From NCBI GenBank assembly GCA_002007405.1, contig JYIN01000010.1, forward strand, positions 62,001 to 126,000: 64,000 bases of DNA, written 5' to 3'. A program made the translations under genes and the position numbers. A model generated the notes under the pieces. The model was not told where the DNA came from and made no database searches. It saw only the letters and a program-made list of their open reading frames with translations. Shown here one piece after another: positions 7,467 to 16,006 of the stretch; the first letter of the stretch is position 1, and every line of letters begins with the position of its first letter. Source of the DNA: Gammaproteobacteria bacterium Gsub. GTDB lineage: Bacteria > Pseudomonadota > Gammaproteobacteria > PS1 > Pseudothioglobaceae.

Positions 7467-8846
7467 AATTTTTTTTAGTTGTGTTCCTGTTGTAATTAAA
7501 CGCTCAAACAATTGGGTTAGCTTGAATTTATCCAATTTAATATTACTAATCAATAAGCGAAATACCAATTGCTTGCCAATATATCCAAGCGACAGTAATG
7601 TTGCTTGCTCTTTGTGCAGTTGATCGCGTAGGCGCTGGTTAAACGCATTTGTATTATGGGCAGTTTTAAAACGAAAACAAACATTAAATGAAAATCGTTT
7701 TGCCACCATTTCAAGCGCAGTACTTTTGTTAATAAAATCCTCAGCAAATTTTGCCAACGCATAATAATTTTCCACCCGCTTGGCAAAACCATATTGGGTA
7801 TAAAATTTCCAATCTAAAAACCATTTTAAACTATCCACGCGGCGTCCGCATTGCAAAGAAGTAGTGCCCAAATCATAATCTAAATTTCTAAAAATATAAC
7901 TATTGTCTCCATTACAACAAGTGAATGAAAGTAAATTTTGATGATTAAGCAACAAAAAATTACACATTAAATTACTGCCAAGCATTTTATGAAAATCCAT
8001 AGTAAAAGAATCCAACTGATCAACATTAGGTAAAAATTTTGCTTTGAGTTTTTTACTCATCAGCGCAGCTCCACCCCAAGCGCCATCACCATGCAACCAA
8101 AAATTGTATCGCTTTTTAAGGTTTAATAGATCTGTTATATTGTCATATGCACCACGCACTGTTGTGCCCAGCGTGGCGCAAACAAAAAATACAATCCCGC
8201 CCTTGTTTTGGGTGGTTTGAATAGATTTTTCAAGTGCTGTGGTGTCTATTGATCCATTTTCAAAAGTTGGAATTTTGATTAAATTATTACTACCAATACC
8301 TAAGATATTAACGGCTTTATCTAATGAATAATGTGCCTCAGCATTAACAAAAGCAAACAATGGTTTTTGCCCAAATAAACCCTCTTTTTTTACTGGCTCT
8401 AACACCTGATTGCGTGCTACCATCATCGCAATCATATTCGCATTTGACGAGCCTGTGGTCATTTGTCCTTCGCCATTTTTAAAACCAACCAATGTTAGCA
8501 TTTGCCTAAGCATGTAGACTTCCATCAATGTTGCAACTGGAGCCGACTCAAAAGTGCAGGCAGAGGTATTGCTTAAAGCGGTAATAATCTCACCCGCAAT
8601 TGAGGGCAGATTAGCGCCAGACCACATGCGGTTAGCAAAATTTTCATGTTTGGTGTTGGGCGAATATTCTAAATATTGTCTAATCCAAACAAATAACTGT
8701 TCCCAGTCTTGGTAGCCCTGTTTATTTAAATCCAGAATTTTACTGAGCGCATCAACTGATTGATAATCAATGGGCCGCTTGTTGGTCTTAAAGTTAGATT
8801 GTTGTAGGGTTTGTGCTATTTTTTGTAGAATTTCATTTTCTTGCAT
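7452..8846 (-). CDS. PLP-dependent amino acid decarboxylase (group II)
   Basis: A 464-aa fold-type I enzyme. It shows TGSSNANM near residue 131, H172 stacking on PLP (AHYSLDKA), HGDGAWGG at 252-259 with the PLP-binding Asp254, and the Schiff-base Lys287 in DFHK. Group II members decarboxylate glutamate, cysteine sulfinate, aspartate, diaminobutyrate or aromatic amino acids, and sequence alone does not settle which. Because a cysteine dioxygenase-like gene lies about 0.5 kb downstream on the same strand, cysteine sulfinate to hypotaurine is an attractive option. It is the last gene of a seven-gene minus-strand operon, 11 nt after a DoxX-like gene. Its 3' end touches the IS30 relic but appears intact. 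Confidence 0.85.
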   Translation of the reverse strand: MQENEILQKIAQTLQQSNFKTNKRPIDYQSVDALSKILDLNKQGYQDWEQLFVWIRQYLEYSPNTKHENFANRMWSGANLPSIAGEIITALSNTSACTFESAPVATLMEVYMLRQMLTLVGFKNGEGQMTTGSSNANMIAMMVARNQVLEPVKKEGLFGQKPLFAFVNAEAHYSLDKAVNILGIGSNNLIKIPTFENGSIDTTALEKSIQTTQNKGGIVFFVCATLGTTVRGAYDNITDLLNLKKRYNFWLHGDGAWGGAALMSKKLKAKFLPNVDQLDSFTMDFHKMLGSNLMCNFLLLNHQNLLSFTCCNGDNSYIFRNLDYDLGTTSLQCGRRVDSLKWFLDWKFYTQYGFAKRVENYYALAKFAEDFINKSTALEMVAKRFSFNVCFRFKTAHNTNAFNQRLRDQLHKEQATLLSLGYIGKQLVFRLLISNIKLDKFKLTQLFERLITTGTQLKKIEPTP

Positions 8847-8857
8847 TGAATGGGTTT

Positions 8858-9358
8858 TTAGCTGTGCTTTTTATTTAAAAACATCATAACCAAACCTAAA
8901 ATTAAAATAGACAAGGCGGCATTAGCCAAACCTGTATCTACACATGAATTAGGTGCTAAAAATACTGCCTCACAAGCCGCCTCATTTGCCACCTGCCAAG
9001 TCGGATTCCAGCCCAATGGTGTAAAAATATGAAAAAATACTGCACCTGCCATAATGAAAGATGCCATCAAACCACCGATACAATGTAGTTTTTTTCTGTG
9101 TTTCCAAAAAACAATCGGTACCAGTAACAATAAAGATGTTGTCAACTCGGCTAAGCCAATTAAAATAGCACCATATTGAACAAACAATTCACCTAATGTG
9201 GTATTTATAGTATCGCTCATCCAAACACCAATAGTGGTAAAAATATGCTGAGGTTCTAAAGCAGACTCGTCAAATTTGTAAAACAAAGAAACGATAAAAA
9301 CATATGACACCCACAAGGCAATCAACCAACTGATAACAGCTTTTATTAGGCTATTCAT
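8858..9358 (-). CDS. DoxX-like four-helix membrane protein
   Basis: A 166-aa protein with four predicted membrane helices (about residues 5-27, 62-84, 92-112 and 142-160). The GLAELTTSLLLLVP and LMASFIMAGAVFFHIF segments resemble the second and third helices of DoxX relatives. The start at 9358 follows a GGGAGGG ribosome site. It precedes the PLP decarboxylase gene by 11 nt and follows the TrpD-like gene by 39 nt. A hydrophilic loop with two cysteines (about residues 128-138) lies before the last helix. Function is unknown; the family call is by pattern only. Confidence 0.55.
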   Translation of the reverse strand: MNSLIKAVISWLIALWVSYVFIVSLFYKFDESALEPQHIFTTIGVWMSDTINTTLGELFVQYGAILIGLAELTTSLLLLVPIVFWKHRKKLHCIGGLMASFIMAGAVFFHIFTPLGWNPTWQVANEAACEAVFLAPNSCVDTGLANAALSILILGLVMMFLNKKHS

Positions 9359-9397
9359 TTTCTCCCTCCCTTTTGATGGTTTTTAAAAGTTTTGTCA

Positions 9398-10459
9398 TTA
9401 TAAACGATTTAGAGCTCTGCCTGAATTTAATATAGCCCTGACTTCGTTGCTGGCAGTAGCCAAGCTAGCAAATTTTTTCGTATGCCAAAGAATCAAAGAT
9501 GCTGATAATACTAGCCCATCATAGAACATACCGCCTTCACCCGAGAGTGCTGCCTTGCCTAATTGAACGGTATAATCTGCTAATTTGGCAATATCATGTT
9601 GCACATCTAATCCCGTTGGAAAGGCAATAGCACGATTATTTTGATGGATGCCAAGCGCTGTTGGATCAATATCAATACGATCTTTTTCATCAGCACCTAT
9701 ATATGAAATTGTCAAACCTTTTTGCCGCAGAGACGGCACCACACCGCCCTCAACACCGCGTACCAATAAAGCACTATCCATACCAGCAGCATTCGCTAAC
9801 TGGGCATAAATCGGTGGGTAGGGTTTGTGTACATAACCTAGAATTGAATGTGTCTTTTTAGCACGCAATGGACCAATCAAGGTTTCTACAGTGTTAATCA
9901 CGCTGCGTTTAACGATTTGATTGCGTAATGGAATAAGGTTGTGCAAATCCTGACAATAACTACGCTGATCAATATATGACCAACCAATGGTGCGGTTTTC
10001 CAATCGTGCCTTAGCAGCAGTTATTGAATGTTGTGCATCTAAACCCAGTGCTTGATTGATATGATGGTGGGTCAAGCCAAATTTAGGTGAGATACTGTCC
10101 AAACCATGAATCACTGTTGGCAAGCCCAATTCTGCCAATACGGGTGGTAGAAAAGAGGAAATAGGGATAGAACGATTATAACCACTGTAAGGATCACCCA
10201 AATCAACCAACGCATCGACATTAACTTGCTGTTTGTCAGTTTGTGCCAAAATCGCTGCCAAAACCCCTTTGACTTCTTCAAGTGTTTCGCGCTTCATACG
10301 CAGGGCAATGAGAAAGATCCCAGCTCGTACATCATCAATTTCACCTCTTAAAATAGCTTGCATTCCGTCTTTGGCTTCCTCAAAATCAATATTTTTACTT
10401 AAATCAGGACCAGTAGCAATGCGCTGAATAATTGAGTGCATGAGTGTTTTGGAATCCAT
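9398..10459 (-). CDS. TrpD-like phosphoribosyltransferase-fold protein (YbiB/TrpD2 type)
   Basis: A 353-aa protein with the fold of anthranilate phosphoribosyltransferase: an N-terminal helical domain (DGMQAILRGEIDDVRAGIFLIALRMK at about 30-55) and a C-terminal alpha/beta domain with SVINTVETLIGPL near 187 and a late GEGGMFYDGLVLSAS block. The canonical PRPP loop (GTGGD) reads LGDPYSGYN, and the anthranilate KHGNR loop reads IHGLDS, so normal TrpD activity is very unlikely. It is close to the TrpD2/YbiB branch, some members of which bind nucleic acid. The gene abuts a Rieske ferredoxin gene with no gap, suggesting a joint role. Its actual reaction is unknown. Confidence 0.75.
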   Translation of the reverse strand: MDSKTLMHSIIQRIATGPDLSKNIDFEEAKDGMQAILRGEIDDVRAGIFLIALRMKRETLEEVKGVLAAILAQTDKQQVNVDALVDLGDPYSGYNRSIPISSFLPPVLAELGLPTVIHGLDSISPKFGLTHHHINQALGLDAQHSITAAKARLENRTIGWSYIDQRSYCQDLHNLIPLRNQIVKRSVINTVETLIGPLRAKKTHSILGYVHKPYPPIYAQLANAAGMDSALLVRGVEGGVVPSLRQKGLTISYIGADEKDRIDIDPTALGIHQNNRAIAFPTGLDVQHDIAKLADYTVQLGKAALSGEGGMFYDGLVLSASLILWHTKKFASLATASNEVRAILNSGRALNRL

Positions 10460-10756
10460 TTAAACCTCTATATAAATTTTATTATTTTCTTGTTTGATTG
10501 GATAAATGGGCATATTTTCAATATCTGTTTGCGAGCTCTCCCCGGTTGCTAAATCAAAACTAAACCCATGTAATGAGCACCTAATTCGCCCGTCTTTTAA
10601 ACAGCCTAAAGTCAGTTTAATGCCTTCATGCGGACAGCGGTTTTCTCCACAATACAAACACCCATTATTCATGGCAATAAATAAATCTTTTCCTTCCAGC
10701 TCAACCTCTACCATAGTGCCTTCTTTAGGTGCTGAATCAAGTGCTTTGACCCACAT
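10460..10756 (-). CDS. Small Rieske [2Fe-2S] ferredoxin-like protein
   Basis: The start at 10756 (MWVKALD) is chosen because it falls 4 nt after the stop of the upstream gene; longer versions would overlap it. The 98-aa protein is a single Rieske domain with C41-x-H43 and C60-x2-H63, sixteen residues apart, and a final beta strand IKQENNKIYIEV. Soluble Rieske proteins of this size act as electron carriers for dioxygenases or as nitrite-reductase small-subunit-like proteins. Two extra cysteines (C33, C36) lie before the cluster motif. No oxygenase partner is nearby, and the adjoining TrpD-like gene is its closest functional companion. Confidence 0.85.
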   Translation of the reverse strand: MWVKALDSAPKEGTMVEVELEGKDLFIAMNNGCLYCGENRCPHEGIKLTLGCLKDGRIRCSLHGFSFDLATGESSQTDIENMPIYPIKQENNKIYIEV

Positions 10757-10760
10757 AGTT

Positions 10761-11366
10761 TTAAAAGAAACGCCAAATATTATTACGGTCCAACTGAGAT
10801 CCACATTGGTCGAGTTGCTGCTTATAACGGATGGCATTTTTCTCAACTACTTTAGCAATTTTGATTAACCACGGCTTATCTTGGTAAGATTTTTTGTTAA
10901 AACCGCCGTGTCCTTCATGATAAGCCAAATATTGGTTATAAGCATCTGATTTTTTAACCCCCGAACGCTGGTTTGTTTGTTGAATATACCAGCCTGTAAA
11001 ATCAGCTGTATCCTCAAAATCATCACGCTCAGCATTATGATTGCTTGTATCTCGTTTATACCATTCCCAAGTATCATCAACAGCCTGTGCAAAGCCATAA
11101 GCCGAAGTCTGTCTAAACCATGGAATGACACCAAACAATTTTTTTCTAGGAGGCTTTGCATCGGATGCAAAACGCGATTCTTGATAAATAATGGCTAATT
11201 GTACAGCCGCAGGTGCGCTGTATTTTTTTTCACTGGCTCTAATAGCTTGATACCAGCTGACTTCTTCGTCTAAAAGCGTGCAGATGTTATCAACCTTAAT
11301 GGGTGGCGTAGAAAAACAACCACTGAGGATTAGGGTCAAAAATAGGGCTAATATTTTTTTTTTCAT
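10761..11366 (-). CDS. SLT-domain lipoprotein (lytic transglycosylase-like)
   Basis: A 201-aa protein with a lipoprotein signal (LILSGC, lipidated Cys17). The catalytic-type glutamate E63 lies in IIYQESRF, followed by SAYGFAQA at 89-96, the lysozyme-like SLT signature, and YLAYHEGHGGF further on. It should cleave peptidoglycan glycan strands from the periplasmic face of a membrane. The tight spacing (10 nt after the cold-shock gene and 4 nt before the Rieske gene) shows co-transcription, but a functional link to those genes is not evident. Confidence 0.85.
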   Translation of the reverse strand: MKKKILALFLTLILSGCFSTPPIKVDNICTLLDEEVSWYQAIRASEKKYSAPAAVQLAIIYQESRFASDAKPPRKKLFGVIPWFRQTSAYGFAQAVDDTWEWYKRDTSNHNAERDDFEDTADFTGWYIQQTNQRSGVKKSDAYNQYLAYHEGHGGFNKKSYQDKPWLIKIAKVVEKNAIRYKQQLDQCGSQLDRNNIWRFF

Positions 11367-11376
11367 TACCTTAGTC

Positions 11377-11682
11377 TCATCGAAAAAATACTTGATAAAC
11401 TACAATAATTTGCACCATAAACCCAACTGCAAATAAACCTTTAATCACACCATCTGATAATCTTGATTGATTAGAGTCTGGATTTTCTAATTGCACATTA
11501 ACTGCCACTAAGCCTTTTTCAGAATTTTGGGTATTAAATATAACTCGGGTGTCAATATTAAGGCGTGATTTATTATAAACATTAGTTTGATGCACAAAAT
11601 ATCTTTGACCATCATCACCAACAATAAAACCATAACCCTTAGTGCCGAATTGTGCAATTGTACCTGCTATTTTTTTTGCCAT
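11377..11682 (-). CDS. Cold-shock domain protein with C-terminal membrane helix
   Basis: The 101-aa protein starts with a cold-shock fold (residues about 4-65) carrying KGYGFIVGDDGQRYFVH, which combines the RNP1-like and RNP2-like strands that bind single-stranded nucleic acid. A linker rich in polar residues leads to one hydrophobic helix at about 80-99. This architecture resembles CSD proteins with a DUF1294 membrane domain, but shortened to one helix. It would tether nucleic-acid binding to the inner membrane. It follows the tpm gene by 8 nt. Its target RNA or DNA is unknown. Confidence 0.75.
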   Translation of the reverse strand: MAKKIAGTIAQFGTKGYGFIVGDDGQRYFVHQTNVYNKSRLNIDTRVIFNTQNSEKGLVAVNVQLENPDSNQSRLSDGVIKGLFAVGFMVQIIVVYQVFFR

Positions 11683-11690
11683 TTTTCCTC

Positions 11691-12338
11691 TTATTTTTTA
11701 TGCAAACAATAAGTTACTTTTTCAATAAAATCCACGCCTTCGTTTTGAAACTTAGGTTCGTTATCAATATCATTAAAACATTCTAGCTGCCGATATTCAA
11801 ATTTTGTAAAAAGTAGCCTGACTTCTTTTGCATTAACTGCATAAGGCGGACCACTGATTTGGGTTTGTGGATAATTGAGTGTTAGTAACAATATCCGACA
11901 ACCGTTTGGTATTATAGCGTATAAATGAATGGCGTATTTTGTTCTTAAATCACCGTCCAATGCGACCAATGCAGCGCGGTCATACACTGCTGAGACTGCA
12001 CTTAATAACATCTTATTTAAGGCAAAATAATCTCCACAATAAAGGCTAATATTCTCAGCTTGATAAACCTTAAATTGCCCACTTTGGTGCTTTGAATAAT
12101 TGAGTTGATTCTCATCAAAAAATTGCTCAATAGCGAGCGCGCTAAGCTCAACACCAATCACCCTAAAACCACATTCTAATAAATACATCATATCTTGGCT
12201 TTTGCCACATAAGGGCACAAAAACAAGGTCGCCCTGTTGTAATTCTAAACAATCAATAAATGCTATTAATCTTGCATTCACTCGGTCTTTATGCCATCCG
12301 ATTTCCCCATTTTTCCAGCGTGCTATCCAATCTGTCAT
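11691..12338 (-). CDS. tpm: Thiopurine S-methyltransferase family protein
   Basis: The ATG at 12338 gives 215 aa starting MTDWIARWKNGEIGWH, the normal N-terminus of bacterial TPMT; an upstream TTG would add residues and run into the divergent gene. It shows LVFVPLCGKSQDMMYLLECGFRVIGVELS (residues about 39-67), the SAM-binding region of this family. Bacterial members methylate thiols and also selenium and tellurium compounds, so a thiol or metalloid detoxifying role fits a sulfur-metabolising bacterium. It is the first gene of a long minus-strand operon and is divergent from a redoxin gene, with only 17 nt between their start codons. Confidence 0.85.
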   Translation of the reverse strand: MTDWIARWKNGEIGWHKDRVNARLIAFIDCLELQQGDLVFVPLCGKSQDMMYLLECGFRVIGVELSALAIEQFFDENQLNYSKHQSGQFKVYQAENISLYCGDYFALNKMLLSAVSAVYDRAALVALDGDLRTKYAIHLYAIIPNGCRILLLTLNYPQTQISGPPYAVNAKEVRLLFTKFEYRQLECFNDIDNEPKFQNEGVDFIEKVTYCLHKK

Positions 12339-12355
12339 TAGGTTATAATGTTTTG

Positions 12356-12838
12356 GTGAAAAAAAGAAAGACAATTTTACAATGGCTAATTGTCATTATT
12401 GCTATTTTTAGTTTTCGCGCCTATCAACACGCCGATCTAAGCCACGGCTTGGTGCCGAGTTTTAACAGTAAAACGCTTACTGGAGAGATTCTATCATCAC
12501 GGGCAAATGAGCCAACCTTAATTCATTTTTGGGCAACTTGGTGCGGAGTTTGTCGTCTAGAGAATGATAATATTCAAGCTATCAGTGATGATTATCGGGT
12601 TTTAAATATTGCCATGCAATCAGGAACGGACGCAGATTTAAAACAATACGCCAGAGAACACGATATGAAATTAGACAATATTATTAACGATAATTCTGCC
12701 TCTCTGGCAAAATTATTTGGTGTGGTGGCAACACCCAGCAGTTTTTTCATATCCAAAGACGGCAACATTGAATTTATTGAAGTTGGTTATGTAACCACCA
12801 TAGGTTACAAACTCAGGCTCTGGTGGGCAGGATTATGA
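12356..12838 (+). CDS. Thioredoxin-fold protein disulfide reductase (ScsD/TlpA-like)
   Basis: The likely start is the GTG at 12356, giving about 160 aa; longer forms overlap tpm on the other strand. A membrane anchor (QWLIVIIAIFSF, about residues 8-19) is followed by a periplasmic redoxin domain with active site W-C-G-V-C, PTLIHFWATWCGVC as its strand-helix context, and a cis-Pro (VATPSS). It should reduce or exchange disulfides of periplasmic proteins, like ScsD or DsbE. A TATAAT at 12344-12349 lies very close to the start, so a leaderless transcript is possible, but no good -35 box is seen. The stop overlaps the ung start (ATGA). Confidence 0.8.
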   Translation: MKKRKTILQWLIVIIAIFSFRAYQHADLSHGLVPSFNSKTLTGEILSSRANEPTLIHFWATWCGVCRLENDNIQAISDDYRVLNIAMQSGTDADLKQYAREHDMKLDNIINDNSASLAKLFGVVATPSSFFISKDGNIEFIEVGYVTTIGYKLRLWWAGL

Positions 12839-13488
12839 TTGCTAACTGGCATAAGGAAGTAAAAATCTTGCTTGCAACGCAGGCAATGGTTGATTTAAAA
12901 AGTTTTTTAAGACAACAAAAACAAGCCAAAAAAATTATTTTTCCAGACTCTAAAAATTGGTTTAGGGCGTTTGAGATTACTCCATTTGATAAAGTTAAGG
13001 TGGTGATTATCGGGCAGGACCCTTATCATCAGCCAGGTCAGGCACATGGTTTGAGTTTTTCAGTGGCAAATGGGGTAGAAATACCACCTTCGCTAAAAAA
13101 TATTTATCAAGAATTACACGCAGATTTATCAATCCCTCCAAGTTCCAGTGGCGATTTAAGCCACTGGGCGGAGCAAGGTGTGTTGCTACTCAATAGCGTT
13201 TTAACAGTTGAGAAGAATACCCCTGGTGCCCATGTAAAAATGGGCTGGGAGGTTTTTACCGATGGCATCATTAGCCTTTTAAACAGTGAAAAACAAAATT
13301 TAGTATTTTTGCTTTGGGGCGCTTATGCACACAAAAAAAATGCCTTAATTAACCAAAACAAACACTTGGTTTTAACCAGCGCACATCCCTCGCCTCTTTC
13401 AGCAAACAAAGGTTTTTTTGGTTGTCGGCATTTTTCCAAAACCAATGCTTATCTACAAAAACACAAGCAGACAAAAATTAATTGGTAA
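12835..13488 (+). CDS. ung: Uracil-DNA glycosylase
   Basis: The ATG at 12835 overlaps the stop of the redoxin gene and gives a 217-aa protein. It carries the water-activating motif GQDPYH at residues 60-65 (catalytic Asp62), the [11 protein letters not shown] strand-loop, and the HPSPLSA DNA-intercalation motif near residue 188. It removes uracil from DNA as the first step of base excision repair. Length is normal for the family (about 220-230 aa). The next gene, pdxB, starts 2 nt after its stop. Confidence 0.96.
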   Translation: MIANWHKEVKILLATQAMVDLKSFLRQQKQAKKIIFPDSKNWFRAFEITPFDKVKVVIIGQDPYHQPGQAHGLSFSVANGVEIPPSLKNIYQELHADLSIPPSSSGDLSHWAEQGVLLLNSVLTVEKNTPGAHVKMGWEVFTDGIISLLNSEKQNLVFLLWGAYAHKKNALINQNKHLVLTSAHPSPLSANKGFFGCRHFSKTNAYLQKHKQTKINW

Positions 13489-13490
13489 AT

Positions 13491-14531
13491 ATGAAATTAG
13501 TGATTGATGATGCCTGCTATGCCTATAGTCAAATTTTTGCTGATTTTGGTGATATTATTGCCTTGCCTGGGGGTGAGATTGATGCAAAATCAGTCCAGGA
13601 TGCTGATATTTTGATTATCCGATCACGCACCAAAGTAGATGATATCCTGCTCTCTGGTAGTAAAGTTCGGTTCGTTGGTTCAACGGTGGCTGGGTTAGAC
13701 CATATCAATCAAACCTATCTTAAATCCAGAGCGATTGAGTTTTTCTCAGCGCAAGGCTGTAATGCCTTAGCGGTGGCTGAGTTTGTGATTAGTGCGATTG
13801 TGAATCTGGCGGCTGAATTGGGTTTTAATTATCAAACCAAAACTCTAGGCATTATCGGGGTTGGCAATGTTGGTTCAAAATTAGCAGCCAAAGCCCAACT
13901 CATGGGGATTCAAACCCTGCTCAACGACCCCCCACGCCAACAAAGGGAAACCCTACCAGATTTTGTGGATTTAAACACTGCCCTGAGTGCTGATATAGTC
14001 TCGTTTCACACTCCGCTGACTTTTGGCGGAAAATATCCATCGTTTAAACTTTTAAATGCGGATAATTTTCACCATATTAGCAATCAAACCATTGTTTTTA
14101 ATGCTGCACGCGGTGGGGTGATTGATGAGGCAATTTGGCAAAAAACCCCGACCCAAGCCAATATTATTGATTGCTGGGAAAACGAGCCAAATATCAACCA
14201 AACTCTACAAAATACCGCTTACTGGGCAACGCCTCATATCGCTGGACATTCGGTTGATGCTAAATTTCAAGGCAGTTTTATGGTGTATATGGCGCTGTGC
14301 AAATTTTTGGCTAAAAAGCCGAAAAACAGCGTTAAAGACCTCATCAATCCCAGCGTTTTAAAAATAGAAAAAAACACCCTTAAAGACACCCTAAATGCAA
14401 TTTACGATTTTCAACAAGACACAAAAGCAATCAAAAACATCAAAAATTTTGAAACTTACCGCAGAAATTACCCAACTCGCTATGGATGGCACCACTTCAG
14501 GACCAAAACCCCTCTGCCAATCGCAGAATAA
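13491..14531 (+). CDS. pdxB: Erythronate-4-phosphate dehydrogenase
   Basis: The ATG at 13491 ([12 protein letters not shown]) gives 346 aa. The D-2-hydroxyacid dehydrogenase fold is clear: substrate-domain N-terminus, [20 protein letters not shown]-binding loop near residue 122, [14 protein letters not shown] and the catalytic His in PHIAGHS near 250, plus a C-terminal PdxB dimerisation part. It oxidises 4-phosphoerythronate in the DXP-dependent pyridoxal phosphate pathway. It is the third gene of the redoxin-ung-pdxB run. After its stop the sequence loses coding character for about 700 bp. Confidence 0.93.
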   Translation: MKLVIDDACYAYSQIFADFGDIIALPGGEIDAKSVQDADILIIRSRTKVDDILLSGSKVRFVGSTVAGLDHINQTYLKSRAIEFFSAQGCNALAVAEFVISAIVNLAAELGFNYQTKTLGIIGVGNVGSKLAAKAQLMGIQTLLNDPPRQQRETLPDFVDLNTALSADIVSFHTPLTFGGKYPSFKLLNADNFHHISNQTIVFNAARGGVIDEAIWQKTPTQANIIDCWENEPNINQTLQNTAYWATPHIAGHSVDAKFQGSFMVYMALCKFLAKKPKNSVKDLINPSVLKIEKNTLKDTLNAIYDFQQDTKAIKNIKNFETYRRNYPTRYGWHHFRTKTPLPIAE

Positions 14532-14689
14532 ATTGCATCACCTCTGAGCAAATTTAAAATTTAGGCATTTAATAAGCCAAAAAATAAAACAACTCAAAAC
14601 ACAACACGATGTTATAAAAAATAGTAACAACTATACTAAAAAACTGAAATATTAAACCAAATTTAAAAAGCCTATAAAAAAGAAGAAAT

Positions 14690-15040
14690 GTAGCTAGTAA
14701 TCTTCTTTATTGCTGTTGTGATTATTATAATTACCACATTCTATCTCGTCTTGTGCCATAAATTATAATTTACTCATATTTATCCTATCACTATTTTTAT
14801 CTCTGTTATTGGTTTTATTATTATCCGCCAATACACTAATATCAAACAATTACGCATACAGGAAACCAGAGCACCTCCCTTGCCAGAATGTTTGAAAAAA
14901 TCCGCCATGATGAATTTTTAGGGAAACTATAAACATTTTTTTTAGCCGAATTAGCCAGATCAATCATTGGAAAAAATAACTTAGAGTCAGATAATTTGGT
15001 AGAAATAGTTGTTTCAATACTGAATAAAAAATAAGAAATT
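14690..15040 (+). pseudogene. Possible degraded membrane-anchored protein gene in the 14.5-15.2 kb gap
   Basis: The stretch 14532-15229 holds no convincing gene. On the plus strand an AAAGAAGAA ribosome-like site is followed by a hydrophobic run (LVIFFIAVVIIIITTFYLVL). Further on, two blocks read well: LARMFEKIRHDEFLGKL, and after a stop LAELARSIIGKNNLESDNLVEIVVSILNKK. The stops and frame changes between them suggest a decayed gene for a membrane-anchored protein. The family is not recognised. A 105-codon minus-strand reading across the same bases looks like chance. The gap adjoins a restriction-modification module and may be old insertion debris. Confidence 0.35.
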
Positions 15041-15229
15041 ATATTTTCATTTTTATATTTTGACTTGGAGCACAATAATTTTTTTAAAGTTTCAATATTA
15101 CTGGCTGATACATTTATACAATAGAGCAATATCCATCCATAAAATGGCGTTAACGCCATCAGTTATTTTTTTTGCCCAAACTCCTGTGGTCAGGAAATAA
15201 TGGAGGTAGGTTGTCAGGTGATTTGACAT

Positions 15230-16006
15230 TTATTTAAACTTTTCAAAGTATTCATCAATTTCACTCCGTAGTTCAATTCCTACACGCTCAAAACAGCCTA
15301 ATAAATCATCATATGTACCTTTACCACCAAGAAAATCCCAAAATTCTTCAGCAACTTTTAACTCGTTATCTAAATCAAACATTCCAGCCATAGTCCAACG
15401 ACTATATGGTTTTGGTTCGTAAGGATTGTATGGTATTGCAATTAGGGTATTAATTTTTGCTTTTGGATTGTCAGATAAAACAGTTGCTGACCATTCCAAA
15501 AGTGTTCTCTTAAATTCTTTAAAACCACCTTTGTTTGGTTTGGCAGTTTTTATATCAAAAAAGTATATTTCACCGTCATTACTTTCAAGGCAAATATCTA
15601 TTTTTGTAGGTTTAACAGTTCTCATCTCTCCTTTTTGACAAACCTGCCTGATTATTTCAATTTCTTTTTGCTTATTAGGTTTTCTGTTTGCCGCGGTCAA
15701 TTCATCCATAATTTTTTGAATTTCAAATTGTGCGCCAGTACTTATTTGTGTGCCAGATTTTTTTTGAGATTTTGCAATCTTAAATTTGTTTGAAGCCAAT
15801 GATACTGCAACGGGTTCAAAAATTGTTGTACCAAAATTTGTATTCAAAGAATGTATAAATGAATAAAGTGCAAGTCTGTCTTTTCCAAGTAATCTTGTGT
15901 GAAAAGGCATTATTGCTGGCTCTGGAGAGTAAGTACTGAATTTGTTTTTTAAACTATTCTTAATAACATCTTCTATTAATTTTATTTGTTTTTTAGACAG
16001 GGTCAT
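15230..16006 (-). CDS. Type II restriction endonuclease (TdeIII/MjaII-like)
   Basis: A 258-aa protein with a PD-(D/E)xK nuclease core: D137 in PTKIDICLE and D151-I-K153 in FFDIKTAKPNKGGFKEF. The layout and wording resemble the TdeIII/MjaII family, whose characterised members recognise GGNCC; that site is inference here. It overlaps the end of the adjacent DNA methyltransferase by 14 nt, giving a standard restriction-modification pair in which methylase is translated first. The reading frame is complete. The pair lies between pdxB and moaE, next to decayed sequence, so acquisition by transfer is likely. Confidence 0.75.
   Translation of the reverse strand: MTLSKKQIKLIEDVIKNSLKNKFSTYSPEPAIMPFHTRLLGKDRLALYSFIHSLNTNFGTTIFEPVAVSLASNKFKIAKSQKKSGTQISTGAQFEIQKIMDELTAANRKPNKQKEIEIIRQVCQKGEMRTVKPTKIDICLESNDGEIYFFDIKTAKPNKGGFKEFKRTLLEWSATVLSDNPKAKINTLIAIPYNPYEPKPYSRWTMAGMFDLDNELKVAEEFWDFLGGKGTYDDLLGCFERVGIELRSEIDEYFEKFK

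Noticed and set aside
12344-12349. TATAAT box before the redoxin gene
   Set aside because: No -35 box at 16-18 nt and almost no leader, so it is mentioned in the gene entry but not called as a promoter.
12260-12355. Longer N-terminus for the redoxin next to ung
   Set aside because: It would overlap the tpm gene by about 80 nt and add a non-conserved stretch before the membrane anchor.
14842-15159. A 105-codon minus-strand frame in the 14.5-15.2 kb gap
   Set aside because: No ribosome site, no recognisable motif, and better coding blocks appear on the other strand of the same bases.
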